Assembly (NCBI RefSeq): GCF_000014425.1
Contig: NC_008530.1
Location: forward strand, 868,001 to 932,000
From: Lactobacillus gasseri ATCC 33323 = JCM 1131
GTDB taxonomy: Bacteria > Bacillota > Bacilli > Lactobacillales > Lactobacillaceae
DNA: 64,000 nucleotides
Direction: 5' to 3'
The notes under the pieces are model-generated. The model was not told the origin of the DNA. It searched no databases and saw only the letters and a list, made by a program, of their open reading frames with translations. Positions 1 to 10,207 of this stretch are shown here, in pieces (position 1 is the first letter of the stretch; every line of letters starts with the position of its first letter). Made by a program: the position numbers and the translations under genes.

Positions 1-77
1 AAATACGTGAGTATTTAGTGAATTTGTTTATTCAAAGGTTCGCAAGTCTCAATTCTATAAAAAAGGAGATCTAACTA

Positions 78-269
78 ATGGCAGTTCCTGCAAGAAAAAC
101 TTCTAAGCAAAAGAAACGTTCACGTCGTGGTCATATTAAATTAGCCACACCAGCAATGCATTACGATGCTACTACTGGTGAATACCGTTTAAGCCACCGC
201 GTTTCACCAAAGGGCTTTTACAAAGGCCGTCAAGTTGCTAACGAAAACAAGCAACAAAATAACGATTAA
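78..269 (+). CDS. rpmF: 50S ribosomal protein L32
   Basis: Small basic protein of the large ribosomal subunit, 63 residues, typical length. The N-terminus [19 protein letters not shown] is the L32 signature. The two CxxC pairs of zinc-binding L32 forms are absent, so this is the zinc-independent type. A strong AAAAGGAGAT ribosome binding site at 61-70 fixes the ATG. It is followed directly by an intrinsic terminator, so it ends its transcription unit. The upstream neighbour lies outside the window. Confidence 0.97.
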
Positions 270-271
270 TT

Positions 272-297
272 AAAGACACCTTGGGGTGTCTTTTTTT
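272..297 (+). terminator. rpmF intrinsic terminator
   Basis: AAAGACACC (272-280), a TTGG loop and GGTGTCTTT (285-293) form a 9-bp hairpin running into a T-tract, three bases after the rpmF stop codon. Confidence 0.93.
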
Positions 298-328
298 ATG
301 TAATTTTTGATTAAAGGAATAGGTATTA

Positions 329-1894
329 ATGAAATTAGTTATTTTACATTCAAGTGATACGCATGGCTTTTTAATGCCAACTGATTATCAAAATAAAGAC
401 AACTACGATGCTCCAATTTCTCTTAGTCGCGTAAGTAGCGTGGTTAAAAGTGAAAAAGAAAAATACGGTGCTGAAAATGTCTTAGTTACTGATAGTGGAG
501 ATTGTTTGCAAGGCTCTCCTTTAGCTAGCTACACTCAAAAGTTGCCTGAAGATGAAGGATTGCGTAAATTTACTGAAGCTTATAATGAAGTTGGATATGA
601 TGCACGTGCATTAGGCAATCATGACTTTAATTATGGTTTAGATTATTTATCCTACTACGTTGATAACAATCGTGCTCCATTTATCAATGATAATATTTTA
701 GACGCAGCAACAAATGTACCTTTCTTTGGAAAAGAATATACGATTATTGAAAAAGCTGGTCTAAAAATAGGAATTATGGGAATTACTACCCAGTATATTT
801 CTCATTGGGAATCAGAAGATCATATCAAAGGTTTAAAGTTTGTTTCTGGTTATGATGTACTTTCTAAATTAGCTAAAAAATTGCGCCCACAAGTAGATAT
901 TCTTTGTGCTCTATATCATGGTGGCTTTGAAAGTGACCCATTGACTGGAGAAGCAACTGAGCCTCATACAGGCGAAAATGAAGGTTATAAAATCTTAACT
1001 GAGATCCCGGAAATTGATGTCTTTTTAACTGGACACCAACATCGTCGCCTAAACTTAGTTACGCGTGATACGGCAATTGTTCAGCCAGGCTATCGCGGAG
1101 AAGCAGTTGGTAAAGTGGTCATTGATTTTGATAAGGATACGAATGGTAAAGTTAAAATCAATAATATGACTACTGAATTGATTGATAGTAAAGATTATGC
1201 ACCAGATCCAGCAATTGAAAAGATCGTTAAGAATCTAGATGAAGAAACACAAAAATGGCTAGATCAACCTATTGCACACTTATCTGAACCAGCGCCAATT
1301 GAAGATGCTATTAAAGGAAGAATTGAGGGAGCACCTTTTATCAATCTTATTCAGCAAATGCAACTTTGGTTTACCGGAGCAGATGTTTCGGCAACAGCAA
1401 TTATGTCTGAATCTGCTCATGGTTTTTCAAAGAATGTAACGATGCGAGAAGTATTATTAAACTATCCATATGCAAATCAACTCTGCATTGTTAAGTTGAC
1501 TGGAAAAGAATTAAAGGAAATTATTGAATACTCAGCTGGATTCTTAGAAAAAGATAAAAACGGTAAAATTAAGTTTATTGATCGTTGGATTACGCCAAAG
1601 CCAATGCTTTATCATTTTGATCTTTTCTATCCAGTAAAATATGAAGCTGATCTTTCAAGACCAGTTGGTCATCGATTGACTAAAGTAATCTTAAATGGCA
1701 AAGATCTTGAAGATGATAAGGTATATAAGTTAGCCGTTAACAACTATCGTGCTTTAGGCGGAGGATTTTATCCAGCTTATAGTATGGATAAGATTGAAAA
1801 AATCTTTGATCAGGACTACGTACAAATGTTTAGCGAGTACTTAACTCATGGTGATATCAAAGTAGATACTACTAAGAACTATAAATTTTATTAA
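329..1894 (+). CDS. Cytoplasmic 5'-nucleotidase/2',3'-cyclic phosphodiesterase family metallophosphatase (YunD-like)
   Basis: 521 residues with the two-domain 5'-nucleotidase architecture. The N-terminal metallophosphatase domain (about 1-300) carries the metal-binding motifs: SSDTHG near residue 8, DSGD near 56, GNHDFNYG near 96 and GHQHRR near 235. The C-terminal 5'-nucleotidase domain (about 320-515) includes VNNYRALGGG near 475, a substrate-pocket segment in this family. There is no signal peptide, unlike secreted UshA enzymes, so it should act in the cytoplasm on nucleotides or nucleotide sugars, as YunD-type proteins do. The exact substrate cannot be read from sequence. It is a single-gene unit between two terminators. 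Confidence 0.88.
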   Translation: MKLVILHSSDTHGFLMPTDYQNKDNYDAPISLSRVSSVVKSEKEKYGAENVLVTDSGDCLQGSPLASYTQKLPEDEGLRKFTEAYNEVGYDARALGNHDFNYGLDYLSYYVDNNRAPFINDNILDAATNVPFFGKEYTIIEKAGLKIGIMGITTQYISHWESEDHIKGLKFVSGYDVLSKLAKKLRPQVDILCALYHGGFESDPLTGEATEPHTGENEGYKILTEIPEIDVFLTGHQHRRLNLVTRDTAIVQPGYRGEAVGKVVIDFDKDTNGKVKINNMTTELIDSKDYAPDPAIEKIVKNLDEETQKWLDQPIAHLSEPAPIEDAIKGRIEGAPFINLIQQMQLWFTGADVSATAIMSESAHGFSKNVTMREVLLNYPYANQLCIVKLTGKELKEIIEYSAGFLEKDKNGKIKFIDRWITPKPMLYHFDLFYPVKYEADLSRPVGHRLTKVILNGKDLEDDKVYKLAVNNYRALGGGFYPAYSMDKIEKIFDQDYVQMFSEYLTHGDIKVDTTKNYKFY

Positions 1895-1904
1895 TTATGG
1901 TACT

Positions 1905-1938
1905 AAAAAAGCTGTTTCATTATGAAACAGCTTTTTAA
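1905..1938. terminator. Bidirectional terminator
   Basis: AAAAGCTGTTTCAT (1907-1920) and ATGAAACAGCTTTT (1922-1935) form a long A/T-flanked hairpin between convergent genes. The flanking A and T runs allow termination on both strands. Confidence 0.88.
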
Positions 1939-1958
1939 AATATTCAAATTTAATTCAA

Positions 1959-2159
1959 TTAAAGTTTATTGTACTTACTCTTGTCTTTGTAACTCTTAGC
2001 AGTAATGGCGGGAATAATAATTGCGAATAGCAAGCCAAAGACTGCGCCAATAATCAAAGATTGCATAGGATTAAATTGCATCTGAGTTAAAGATGCAGCG
2101 ATAAAACCGATAACTTCGCAAAAAATGCATGACCAAACCATAGTAATAATATAGCGCAT
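1959..2159 (-). CDS. DUF2929 family small membrane protein
   Basis: 66-residue protein with two hydrophobic segments (about 4-24 and 32-54) and a short charged tail. MRYIITMVWSCIFCEVIGF at the start resembles the DUF2929/YjzD family of Firmicutes; its function is unknown. An upstream reading with 41 more residues is open, but the ATG at 2159 has a good AAGGAGAAAT ribosome binding site, so that start is chosen. It is divergent from dnaE with about 100 bases between them. Confidence 0.75.
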   Translation of the reverse strand: MRYIITMVWSCIFCEVIGFIAASLTQMQFNPMQSLIIGAVFGLLFAIIIPAITAKSYKDKSKYNKL

Positions 2160-2228
2160 AATTTCTCCTTCTTTCGCTAGGTATCTTAGCAAAAATAAGA
2201 GCTTTACGCAAGCCAAGAAGAGAGAATT

Positions 2229-2237
2229 TGCTATACT
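2229..2237 (+). promoter_or_regulatory. Extended -10 promoter for dnaE
   Basis: TGCTATACT is an extended -10 (TGN followed by TATACT) 25 bases before the dnaE start. No convincing -35 is seen, as expected for extended -10 promoters. Confidence 0.5.
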
Positions 2238-2261
2238 TAAATTATTAGAAAGGGTGAGCAT

Positions 2262-5200
2262 ATGGGAACAGTTAGTTTGCAAAACCTTAGTAGCTTTACA
2301 TTATTGGAGAGTCCAACTAAAGTTAAGGATTTAGCTGAAAACGCAAAGAAAAAAGGTTATTCTGCACTTGCCTTGACGGATGTGAATATTACTTATGGCT
2401 TAGTTAACTTTTATAAAGCAGCCAAAGAAACTGGAATTAAGCCTCTATTAGGGATGCAGTTAAGAATTAATGGTTTGATTGATCAGGCGAATAAGTATGA
2501 TTTAATTGTCATAGCTAAAGATGATCAAGGTTATAAAAATATCTTACGTTTATCAAGTGCAGTTAATCTTTTAACCGAAAATGGTGAAAAAGAAAATGTT
2601 TTAGAGCTTGAAGAATTAAAAAAATATCTTGGTCATTTAGTTATAATTACGCCTAGTAATTTACATAGTGAACTAAAGATGCTGCAAACTAATAATCCTA
2701 ATATGGGGGCTAATTATGTTCGTATACTGAAGGATGCTGTTCCTACATCTTCATTAGTTTACTTAGGTGTTTATGCAGATCAAGGACAGCAAGAATATAT
2801 AAATTATCTTCGTTCGTTAGCAACACAATTTGAACTGTCATTAGCTGCAGTCGAAGATGGACAATATCTTAATCGCAACGAGCAGTTCTTAAGAAGAACT
2901 TTGCAAGCTATTAAAAGTAACACCCATTTAGAAAATGTGGAGCAGTTAGCTAAGCAAGCTGGTTCGCACTACTTAAAGACTAGCGAAGAGTTACAGGTTA
3001 ATTATCGAAAATTTGAAATCGAAGATGCTTTAGAAAATGCTGAAAAAATAGGTCAACTTTGCAATGCTAAGATTACATTTCAAGATCCACAGTTACCAAA
3101 ATTCAAGCAAAATAAATTTCCAACATCAAAAGAGTATTTGCATTCATTGGCCCAAAATGGTCTTGCTAAAAGATTTAAGGGACAGATTCCGGAAAGATAC
3201 CAAAAAAGATTAGATTATGAACTAAAAGTAATCAATGAGATGGGATTTGATGATTATTTTCTTATTGTGTGGGATGTGATGAACTTTGCCCATAGTGTCC
3301 ATATTACAACTGGACCTGGTCGAGGCTCGGCTGCTGGCTCACTTGTCTCATATGCTTTAAGAATTACTGAAGTTGATCCGCTTGAATATAACTTGCTATT
3401 TGAACGTTTCTTAAATCCTGCTCGTCAGCAAATGCCAGATATTGACTTAGATATTCCAGATAATCGACGTGATGAAGTAATCAAGTATATGTTTGAAAAA
3501 TATGGGATGAATCATGCCGCCCAAATTTTAACCTTTGGTACTTTAGCTGCTAAGCAAGTTTTAAAAGATGTTTGTCGTGTTTTTGGACTAAACAAAGTTG
3601 AAACATATCGTTGGTTAGATGCAATTCCGCATGCAAAAGGAAAAATTACTTTAGCAGAAGCATATCAAAAATCAAAAGAATTACAGCTTTTAGTTAATAC
3701 AAATACTTTTAGCAAAATTTTGTTTGCAACTGCTGAGCATTTAGAAAATTTACCACGTCATTATTCAATTCATGCAGCCGGTTTAGTAATTACCGATGAT
3801 TCATTAGCAGAGATCGTGGGCTTACAGGCAGGCCCTTTAGGAATACCAGTAACGCAGCAAACGAAATTAAACGTCGAGTCCTTAGGATTATTGAAAATTG
3901 ACTTTTTAGGCTTAAGAAACTTAACTATTTTGGGCAATATTATTGCAGCATTAAAATCAGAGGGAGTTGAAATTGATCCTAATCAGATTCCGTTAAATGA
4001 TCAAGAAACGCTTGCTTTATTTCAACGTGGTGATACAGATGCCGTCTTCCAGTTTGAATCTGATGGGATTAAACGTGTTTTAGAGCAGCTTCATCCAGAT
4101 AGTTTTGAAGACATTGTTGCTGTAAACGCCTTGTATCGCCCAGGTCCAATGAATAATATTGGACATTTCATTAACAGAAAACATGGTAAGGAAAGAGTAC
4201 AATATCCCGATCCTAGCTTGAAGAAAATCTTAGGACCAACTTACGGTGTTTTAGTTTATCAAGAGCAAGTTATGCAGACGGCTCAAGTCTTAGCTGGTTT
4301 TTCTTTAGGTGAAGCCGATCTGTTAAGACGAGCCATGTCTAAGAAAAATGCGGATGTAATACAAAAAGAAAGGGAGAAGTTCATCCAAGGCGCCGTTAAA
4401 CTGGGCAGACGAAAAGAAGTAGCAGAGCAGGTTTATGATTATATTGCTCAGTTTGCTAATTATGGTTTTAACCGGTCGCACGCAGTTGCATATAGTAAAA
4501 TTGCCTTTTGGCTTGCCTACTTTAAAGTTCATTATCCAGGTGCTTTTTATCTTTCTCTTTTAAACAGTAATATTGGTAATCGTAATAAGATTGCCCAATA
4601 CTTGATGCAGGCTCAAGAAGCTGGAATTAAGACTTTGCCACCGGATATTGAGAACAGTCAGGCAGATTTTTCACTTGAAAATGGCAAAATTTTAGTCGGT
4701 TTGAAGGCAATTCGCGGATTAAGAAGTGATTTACTGAAGCAAATACTAGAAATTAAACGGCCAATTAAATCAATGACAGATTTTTTGTGGAAGATTGATA
4801 ATAATTTACTGAGTGCTGATGCCATCGCAAATTTAATTAAAGCGGGCGCTTTTGATCGACTAGCTCCAAATCGCAATGAACTTTTGAAAATAAATAAAGA
4901 CTTGGTTGAAAGTGTAAAAATGGCAGGTTCAAACTTATCTTTATTCGAAACATTGGAGCCAAAAATTGAAGAGGAAAAAATGCCGACTGCTGCTGAAAAA
5001 TCTGCAATGGAAGTGGAAGCAATGGGCTTTAGTACTGGTATTAATCCAATCATTGCCGTTCAAAAATATGCTAGAAAGTATAACGCGAAAAGGCTGCAAG
5101 CTTTTGAGAGTAACGAGCAGGGAATTGCGGTCGGAAAATTAATGAGGATAAAGCAAATCACCACCAAAAAGGGTGACAATATGGCTTTTGCCGTTTTTAG

Positions 5201-5378
5201 CGATAGTAGTGGCGATAAAGATTTTACAATTTTTCCTCAAGTATGGAAGAAAGTAGAAGAAAACTTAAAGATTGGCGATATATATTTATTGCAGGTGAAG
5301 ACACAAAGTGATCGTTTTAGTCCAACTAAGACGCAATTTTTACTTTCAAATGCTCGCAAAGTTAATTTTAAAGATTAA
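2262..5378 (+). CDS. dnaE: DNA polymerase III subunit alpha (DnaE)
   Basis: Replicative C-family DNA polymerase, 1038 residues, normal for Firmicutes DnaE. Domains in order: N-terminal PHP domain (about 5-260); polymerase core with GPGRGSAAGS near 351 and the catalytic aspartate motif PDIDLDIPD near 392-400; third catalytic Asp in KIDFLGLRN near 546; helix-hairpin-helix region; C-terminal OB fold beginning near AVGKLMRIKQ (about 955). The PHP domain lacks the usual metal ligands: the HxH motif is replaced by LQNLSSF and TDH/TDD by TDVN, so it is probably inactive as a nuclease. GAAAGGGTGAG before the ATG acts as ribosome binding site. It lies upstream of pfkA, the common lactobacillus order. 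Confidence 0.96.
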   Translation: MGTVSLQNLSSFTLLESPTKVKDLAENAKKKGYSALALTDVNITYGLVNFYKAAKETGIKPLLGMQLRINGLIDQANKYDLIVIAKDDQGYKNILRLSSAVNLLTENGEKENVLELEELKKYLGHLVIITPSNLHSELKMLQTNNPNMGANYVRILKDAVPTSSLVYLGVYADQGQQEYINYLRSLATQFELSLAAVEDGQYLNRNEQFLRRTLQAIKSNTHLENVEQLAKQAGSHYLKTSEELQVNYRKFEIEDALENAEKIGQLCNAKITFQDPQLPKFKQNKFPTSKEYLHSLAQNGLAKRFKGQIPERYQKRLDYELKVINEMGFDDYFLIVWDVMNFAHSVHITTGPGRGSAAGSLVSYALRITEVDPLEYNLLFERFLNPARQQMPDIDLDIPDNRRDEVIKYMFEKYGMNHAAQILTFGTLAAKQVLKDVCRVFGLNKVETYRWLDAIPHAKGKITLAEAYQKSKELQLLVNTNTFSKILFATAEHLENLPRHYSIHAAGLVITDDSLAEIVGLQAGPLGIPVTQQTKLNVESLGLLKIDFLGLRNLTILGNIIAALKSEGVEIDPNQIPLNDQETLALFQRGDTDAVFQFESDGIKRVLEQLHPDSFEDIVAVNALYRPGPMNNIGHFINRKHGKERVQYPDPSLKKILGPTYGVLVYQEQVMQTAQVLAGFSLGEADLLRRAMSKKNADVIQKEREKFIQGAVKLGRRKEVAEQVYDYIAQFANYGFNRSHAVAYSKIAFWLAYFKVHYPGAFYLSLLNSNIGNRNKIAQYLMQAQEAGIKTLPPDIENSQADFSLENGKILVGLKAIRGLRSDLLKQILEIKRPIKSMTDFLWKIDNNLLSADAIANLIKAGAFDRLAPNRNELLKINKDLVESVKMAGSNLSLFETLEPKIEEEKMPTAAEKSAMEVEAMGFSTGINPIIAVQKYARKYNAKRLQAFESNEQGIAVGKLMRIKQITTKKGDNMAFAVFSDSSGDKDFTIFPQVWKKVEENLKIGDIYLLQVKTQSDRFSPTKTQFLLSNARKVNFKD

Positions 5379-5420
5379 TTTAAAACTTTTAAATTCTAGT
5401 AAAATAGATTCTGATAGGGT

Positions 5421-5434
5421 TGAAAGCGAAAACA
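5421..5434 (+). promoter_or_regulatory. cre-like CcpA operator upstream of pfkA-pyk
   Basis: TGAAAGCGAAAACA matches the cre consensus TGWAARCGYTWNCW at 12 of 14 positions. It lies 119 bases before pfkA. In lactic acid bacteria pfk-pyk transcription is known to respond to CcpA, which fits. A possible -10 (TAAAAT, 5400-5405) lies just upstream. The site itself is seen; CcpA binding is inferred. Confidence 0.55.
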
Positions 5435-5525
5435 TTTATTTAGCAGGCTTTATTAACGAAAAAAATAGGATTATTTTTGAAGACAATGAGTTAAAAAAAT
5501 GGTACGATAAAACCGATGTGAGTAA

Positions 5526-6512
<987 letters not shown>

Positions 6513-6546
6513 TTTTTGATTTTGTATTATAGGAGATTTTTTCAAG

Positions 6547-8316
6547 ATGAAGAAAACTAAAATTGTTAGTACTTTAGGGCCAGCCTCAAACGATGTTGAG
6601 ACTATTACTAAATTAGCTGAAGCAGGTGCAAACGTATTCCGCTTCAACTTCTCACACGGTGACCACGAAGAACACCGTGCACGTATGAACATGGTTCGTG
6701 AGATTGAAAAGAAGACTGGTAAACTTCTTGGCATTGCTCTTGATACTAAGGGTGCCGAAATTAGAACTACTGAACAAGAAGGCGGCAAGTTCACTATTAA
6801 CACTGGTGACACTATCCGTATTTCTATGGATGACACTAAGAAGGGTAACAAGGATATGATCCACGTTACCTACGATGGACTTTACGATGATACTCACGTT
6901 GGCGGTCACGTATTAATCGATGATGGTTTAGTTGACCTTTTGATTAAGGAAAAAGATGACGCTAAGAGAGAATTAGTTTGTGAAGCTCAAAACACTGGTT
7001 TAATTGGTTCTAAGAAGGGTGTTAACGCTCCTGGTGTTGAAATTCGCCTCCCAGGTATCACTGAAAAAGATACTAACGATATTAAGTTCGGTTTAAAGGA
7101 AGGTATCAACTTCATCTTTGCTTCATTCGTTCGTAAAGCACAAGATGTTCTTGACATTCGTCAATTGCTTGAAGAAGCACATTGTGAATACGTAAAGATC
7201 TTCCCTAAGATTGAATCACAAGAAGGTATTGATAACATCGATGAAATCTTAAAGGTTTCTGATGGTTTAATGGTTGCTCGTGGTGACATGGGTGTTGAAA
7301 TTCCATTTATTAATGTTCCATTTGTACAAAAGGAATTAATTAGAAGATGTAACGCATTAGGTAAGCCAGTTATTACTGCTACTCAAATGCTTGACTCAAT
7401 GCAAGAAAACCCACGTCCAACTCGTGCCGAAGTTACTGACGTTGCAAACGCTGTTCTTGATGGTACTGACGCAACTATGCTTTCAGGTGAATCTGCAAAC
7501 GGTCTTTACCCAGTTAAGGCTGTTAAGGCTATGGCTGAAATCGACATGCGTACTGAAAAGCAACTTGCTAAGCGTAACAAGTTAGCTCTTCAAAGATTTG
7601 AAGAATACAAGGGTTCAAACGTTACTGAAGCTATCGGTGAATCAGTTGTTAGAACTGCTGAAGAATTGGGCGTTAAGACTATTATTGCCGCAACTGAATC
7701 TGGTTACACTGCACGTATGATTTCTAAGTATCGTCCAAACGCTGACATCATCGCTATGACATTCGATGAAAAGATCGAACACTCATTAGGTGTTGTTTGG
7801 GGTGTAAAGCCAATGTTGGTTGAAAAGCCTAAGACTACTGAAGAAATGTTTGACAAGGCAGCAGAACTTGCTAAAGAAACTGGTCTTGCAAAAGACGGCG
7901 ACTTAGTAATTATCGTTGCTGGTGTTCCTTTGGGCGAAACTGGTACTACTAACTTGATGAAGTTACAATTGATCGGTACCCAACTTGTTAAAGGTTTAGG
8001 TGTTGGTGAACAATCAGTTATTGGTAAAGCCGTAGTTGCAACTTCTGCTGAAGAAGCAAACAGCAAAGTTCAAGATGGTGACATCTTAGTTGCTAAGACT
8101 ACTGATAAGGATTACTTACCAGCAATCAAGAAGGCTTCAGGTATGGTAGTTGAAGCTTCAGGTTTAACTAGTCACGCAGCTGTTGTTGGTCTTTCACTTG
8201 GTATCCCAGTTGTTGTTGGTGCTACTGATGCAGTTGAAAAGATCAAGGATGGTTCTAAGATTACTGTTGATGCTCGTCGTGGTGCTGTTTACCAAGGTGA
8301 AGCAACTAACCTTTAA
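6547..8316 (+). CDS. pyk: Pyruvate kinase with C-terminal PEP-utilising domain
   Basis: Transfers phosphate from phosphoenolpyruvate to ADP, the last ATP-forming glycolytic step. 589 residues, longer than the ~475-residue core enzyme because of a C-terminal PEP-utilising domain (about 475-589) holding the GLTSHAAVVG phosphohistidine-type motif, as in Bacillus and Lactobacillus enzymes. The barrel core is intact: N-terminal KTKIVSTLGPAS, FNFSHGDHEEH, the KIESQEG active-site segment, ARGDMGVEI and ATQMLDSM. AGGAG lies upstream of the ATG. Strong preferred-codon bias. Second gene of the pfkA-pyk unit, ended by a terminator. Confidence 0.97.
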   Translation: MKKTKIVSTLGPASNDVETITKLAEAGANVFRFNFSHGDHEEHRARMNMVREIEKKTGKLLGIALDTKGAEIRTTEQEGGKFTINTGDTIRISMDDTKKGNKDMIHVTYDGLYDDTHVGGHVLIDDGLVDLLIKEKDDAKRELVCEAQNTGLIGSKKGVNAPGVEIRLPGITEKDTNDIKFGLKEGINFIFASFVRKAQDVLDIRQLLEEAHCEYVKIFPKIESQEGIDNIDEILKVSDGLMVARGDMGVEIPFINVPFVQKELIRRCNALGKPVITATQMLDSMQENPRPTRAEVTDVANAVLDGTDATMLSGESANGLYPVKAVKAMAEIDMRTEKQLAKRNKLALQRFEEYKGSNVTEAIGESVVRTAEELGVKTIIAATESGYTARMISKYRPNADIIAMTFDEKIEHSLGVVWGVKPMLVEKPKTTEEMFDKAAELAKETGLAKDGDLVIIVAGVPLGETGTTNLMKLQLIGTQLVKGLGVGEQSVIGKAVVATSAEEANSKVQDGDILVAKTTDKDYLPAIKKASGMVVEASGLTSHAAVVGLSLGIPVVVGATDAVEKIKDGSKITVDARRGAVYQGEATNL

Positions 8317-8336
8317 TCTAAATTGATTAGCTTATT

Positions 8337-8371
8337 AAAATAGTCAGCGAAAGCTGGCTATTTTATTTTTG
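8337..8371 (+). terminator. pyk intrinsic terminator
   Basis: AAAATAGTCAGC (8337-8348), GAAA loop, GCTGGCTATTTT (8353-8364), followed by a T-rich run. One G-T wobble in the stem. Confidence 0.9.
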
Positions 8372-8428
8372 TCTTTTTTTCCTTATACTATATAGTAATA
8401 GACAAATTAAAAAGATTGAGGCGCTGAT

Positions 8429-9322
8429 ATGTTAGGTGAAATAAGAAAAGGAAAAGTTATTGATGAAAATCAATCTGCTTTTTATGTACAGGTTGATGGC
8501 GTAACTTTTGAATTAAAAAAAATAGAAGTTACCCAAGATGAACCAATCCATTTAGGTGACGAAGTACAGGGCTTTATCTATGAAAATAAAGATAAAAAGA
8601 AGGAAATGACACAATTCTATCCTTTTGCTCAAAAAGATCAGTATGGTTGGGCTACGGTAACTGAAGTGCGTCGCGATTTGGGTGTATTTGTAGATATTGG
8701 ATTAAATGATAAAGATGTTGTTGTTTCTTTAGATGATCTTCCGCTTGAAAAAGATCAATGGCCAAAGAAAGATGATCGTTTATTGGTACGCCTTGAGACT
8801 GATGATAAGGAACGTATTTGGGCTAAAATGGCAGAAGAAGACGTTTTTGAACAGTTAGCTGCCAATTTCCCAGCACATTTGGAAAATAAAAATATGTCTG
8901 GTACTGTGTACCGTAACTATGAAGTTGGATCTTTCGTAATTACTGATCAATATTATTTAGCCTTTGTCCATAAATCTGAAATGTTTCGTCCTTTGCGTCT
9001 AGGGCAAAAAATTAAAGCACGCGTTATCGGAGTTAGTCAATATGGTAGATTGAATTTGAGCGTTCTGCCTCGAGGGTTTGAGGAGATTGATGATGATGCT
9101 CAAATGATTTTGGTAAGTTTACGTCGCGAGGCAACTAAGACTTTGCCTTTTTATGATAAAAGCGACGCCCAAGAAATTAAGAATCACTTTGGCATCTCTA
9201 AGTCAGCCTTTAAGCGTGCTTTAGGTCATTTGTTAAAAAATAAATTAATTACTGAAGATAAAGATGCAGGAACAATTAGTTTGGTAGAAAAAGATGAATC
9301 AGACACAGACGATGAAGGATAA
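8429..9322 (+). CDS. cvfB: S1-domain RNA-binding protein, CvfB/YitL family
   Basis: 297 residues. Consecutive S1-like beta-barrel segments are visible: about 1-65, 72-140 (GWATVTEVRRDLGVFVDIG is typical S1) and 145-215, followed by a winged-helix-like C-terminal region (about 225-285). This is the arrangement of CvfB, a conserved RNA-binding regulator of Firmicutes. TTGAGGCGC lies ahead of the ATG. The end overlaps the next gene, xerD, by 29 bases, so the two are probably cotranscribed. RNA targets cannot be inferred. Confidence 0.82.
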   Translation: MLGEIRKGKVIDENQSAFYVQVDGVTFELKKIEVTQDEPIHLGDEVQGFIYENKDKKKEMTQFYPFAQKDQYGWATVTEVRRDLGVFVDIGLNDKDVVVSLDDLPLEKDQWPKKDDRLLVRLETDDKERIWAKMAEEDVFEQLAANFPAHLENKNMSGTVYRNYEVGSFVITDQYYLAFVHKSEMFRPLRLGQKIKARVIGVSQYGRLNLSVLPRGFEEIDDDAQMILVSLRREATKTLPFYDKSDAQEIKNHFGISKSAFKRALGHLLKNKLITEDKDAGTISLVEKDESDTDDEG

Positions 9323-10202
9323 TTTAGAAGATTATTTACGTTTCAGTCAAGTGGAACGTGGCTTAAGCCCTAATACCATTATTTCTTATCGAACTGATTT
9401 AGAAGAATATTTAGATTATTTACAAGATCAAAATGAAACAAGCTGGGAAGTCGATTATCTAGTTGTTGACGCTTTTCTTGCTACACAAAAAGACAAGGGA
9501 AAGGCAACAACTTCAATTAGTCGGATGATCTCTAGTTTGAGAAAGTTCTATCAATGGCTCTTAAGACAGGATATAATTGAACGTGATCCATTAGTAAAAA
9601 TTGATTCCCCAAAAAGTGAACGGAGACTGCCAACCGCTTTAAGCGAAGAAGAAGTTGATAAACTACTTGCGGCTCCTGATACGAATACACCACTAGGAAT
9701 TAGGGATCGTGCCATGCTAGAGGTACTTTATGCAACTGGGATGCGGGTTAGTGAATTAATAAATTTACGAACTGGTGATATTCATGCCGATTTAAAAATC
9801 ATTAGGGTTCTTGGCAAAGGCTCAAAAGAACGACTTGTACCAATTACTGAAGTCGCTTTATCATGGCTTGAGAAATATCAAACAGATGTTAGGGATGCCC
9901 AAGTATTAAAAAGTGGTCAATTTACTGATGTAATTTTCTTAAATAATCATGGTCATCAACTAACTAGACAGGCTGTTTGGCAGAAAATAAAAAAGTATTG
10001 TCAGCTGATTGGAATAACTAAAAATGTTACTCCTCATACTTTGAGACATACTTTTGCTACTCATTTACTCGAAAATGGGGCAGATTTGCGTGTAGTTCAA
10101 GAAATTTTGGGTCATAGTGATATTACAACTACGCAGATCTATACTAATCTGACGCAGAAACATATTTTGGAGGTTTATAATCAAGCACATCCACGTGCTT
10201 AA
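9294..10202 (+). CDS. xerD: Site-specific tyrosine recombinase XerD
   Basis: Tyrosine recombinase acting with XerC at dif to resolve chromosome dimers. 302 residues. The SAM-like N-terminal domain (LEDYLRFSQVERGLSPNT, about 11-28) is followed by a catalytic domain with TGMRVSEL (Arg I), LGKGSKERLVP (Lys), HTLRHTFATHLLENGADLR (HxxR), LGHSDITTTQIYT (His and the Tyr nucleophile). Call as XerD rather than XerC rests on its place before ribT-scpA-scpB. The second ATG at 9312 would give a 296-residue form; neither start has a strong ribosome binding site, and translation may be coupled to the upstream gene. Confidence 0.92.
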   Translation: MNQTQTMKDNLEDYLRFSQVERGLSPNTIISYRTDLEEYLDYLQDQNETSWEVDYLVVDAFLATQKDKGKATTSISRMISSLRKFYQWLLRQDIIERDPLVKIDSPKSERRLPTALSEEEVDKLLAAPDTNTPLGIRDRAMLEVLYATGMRVSELINLRTGDIHADLKIIRVLGKGSKERLVPITEVALSWLEKYQTDVRDAQVLKSGQFTDVIFLNNHGHQLTRQAVWQKIKKYCQLIGITKNVTPHTLRHTFATHLLENGADLRVVQEILGHSDITTTQIYTNLTQKHILEVYNQAHPRA

Positions 10203-10207
10203 ATATT

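Noticed and set aside
1-77. Hairpin AAATAC-GTGA-GTATTT and a short open frame at the window edge
   Set aside because: No T-tract follows, and the frame does not look like the expected upstream gene end; too little sequence to judge.
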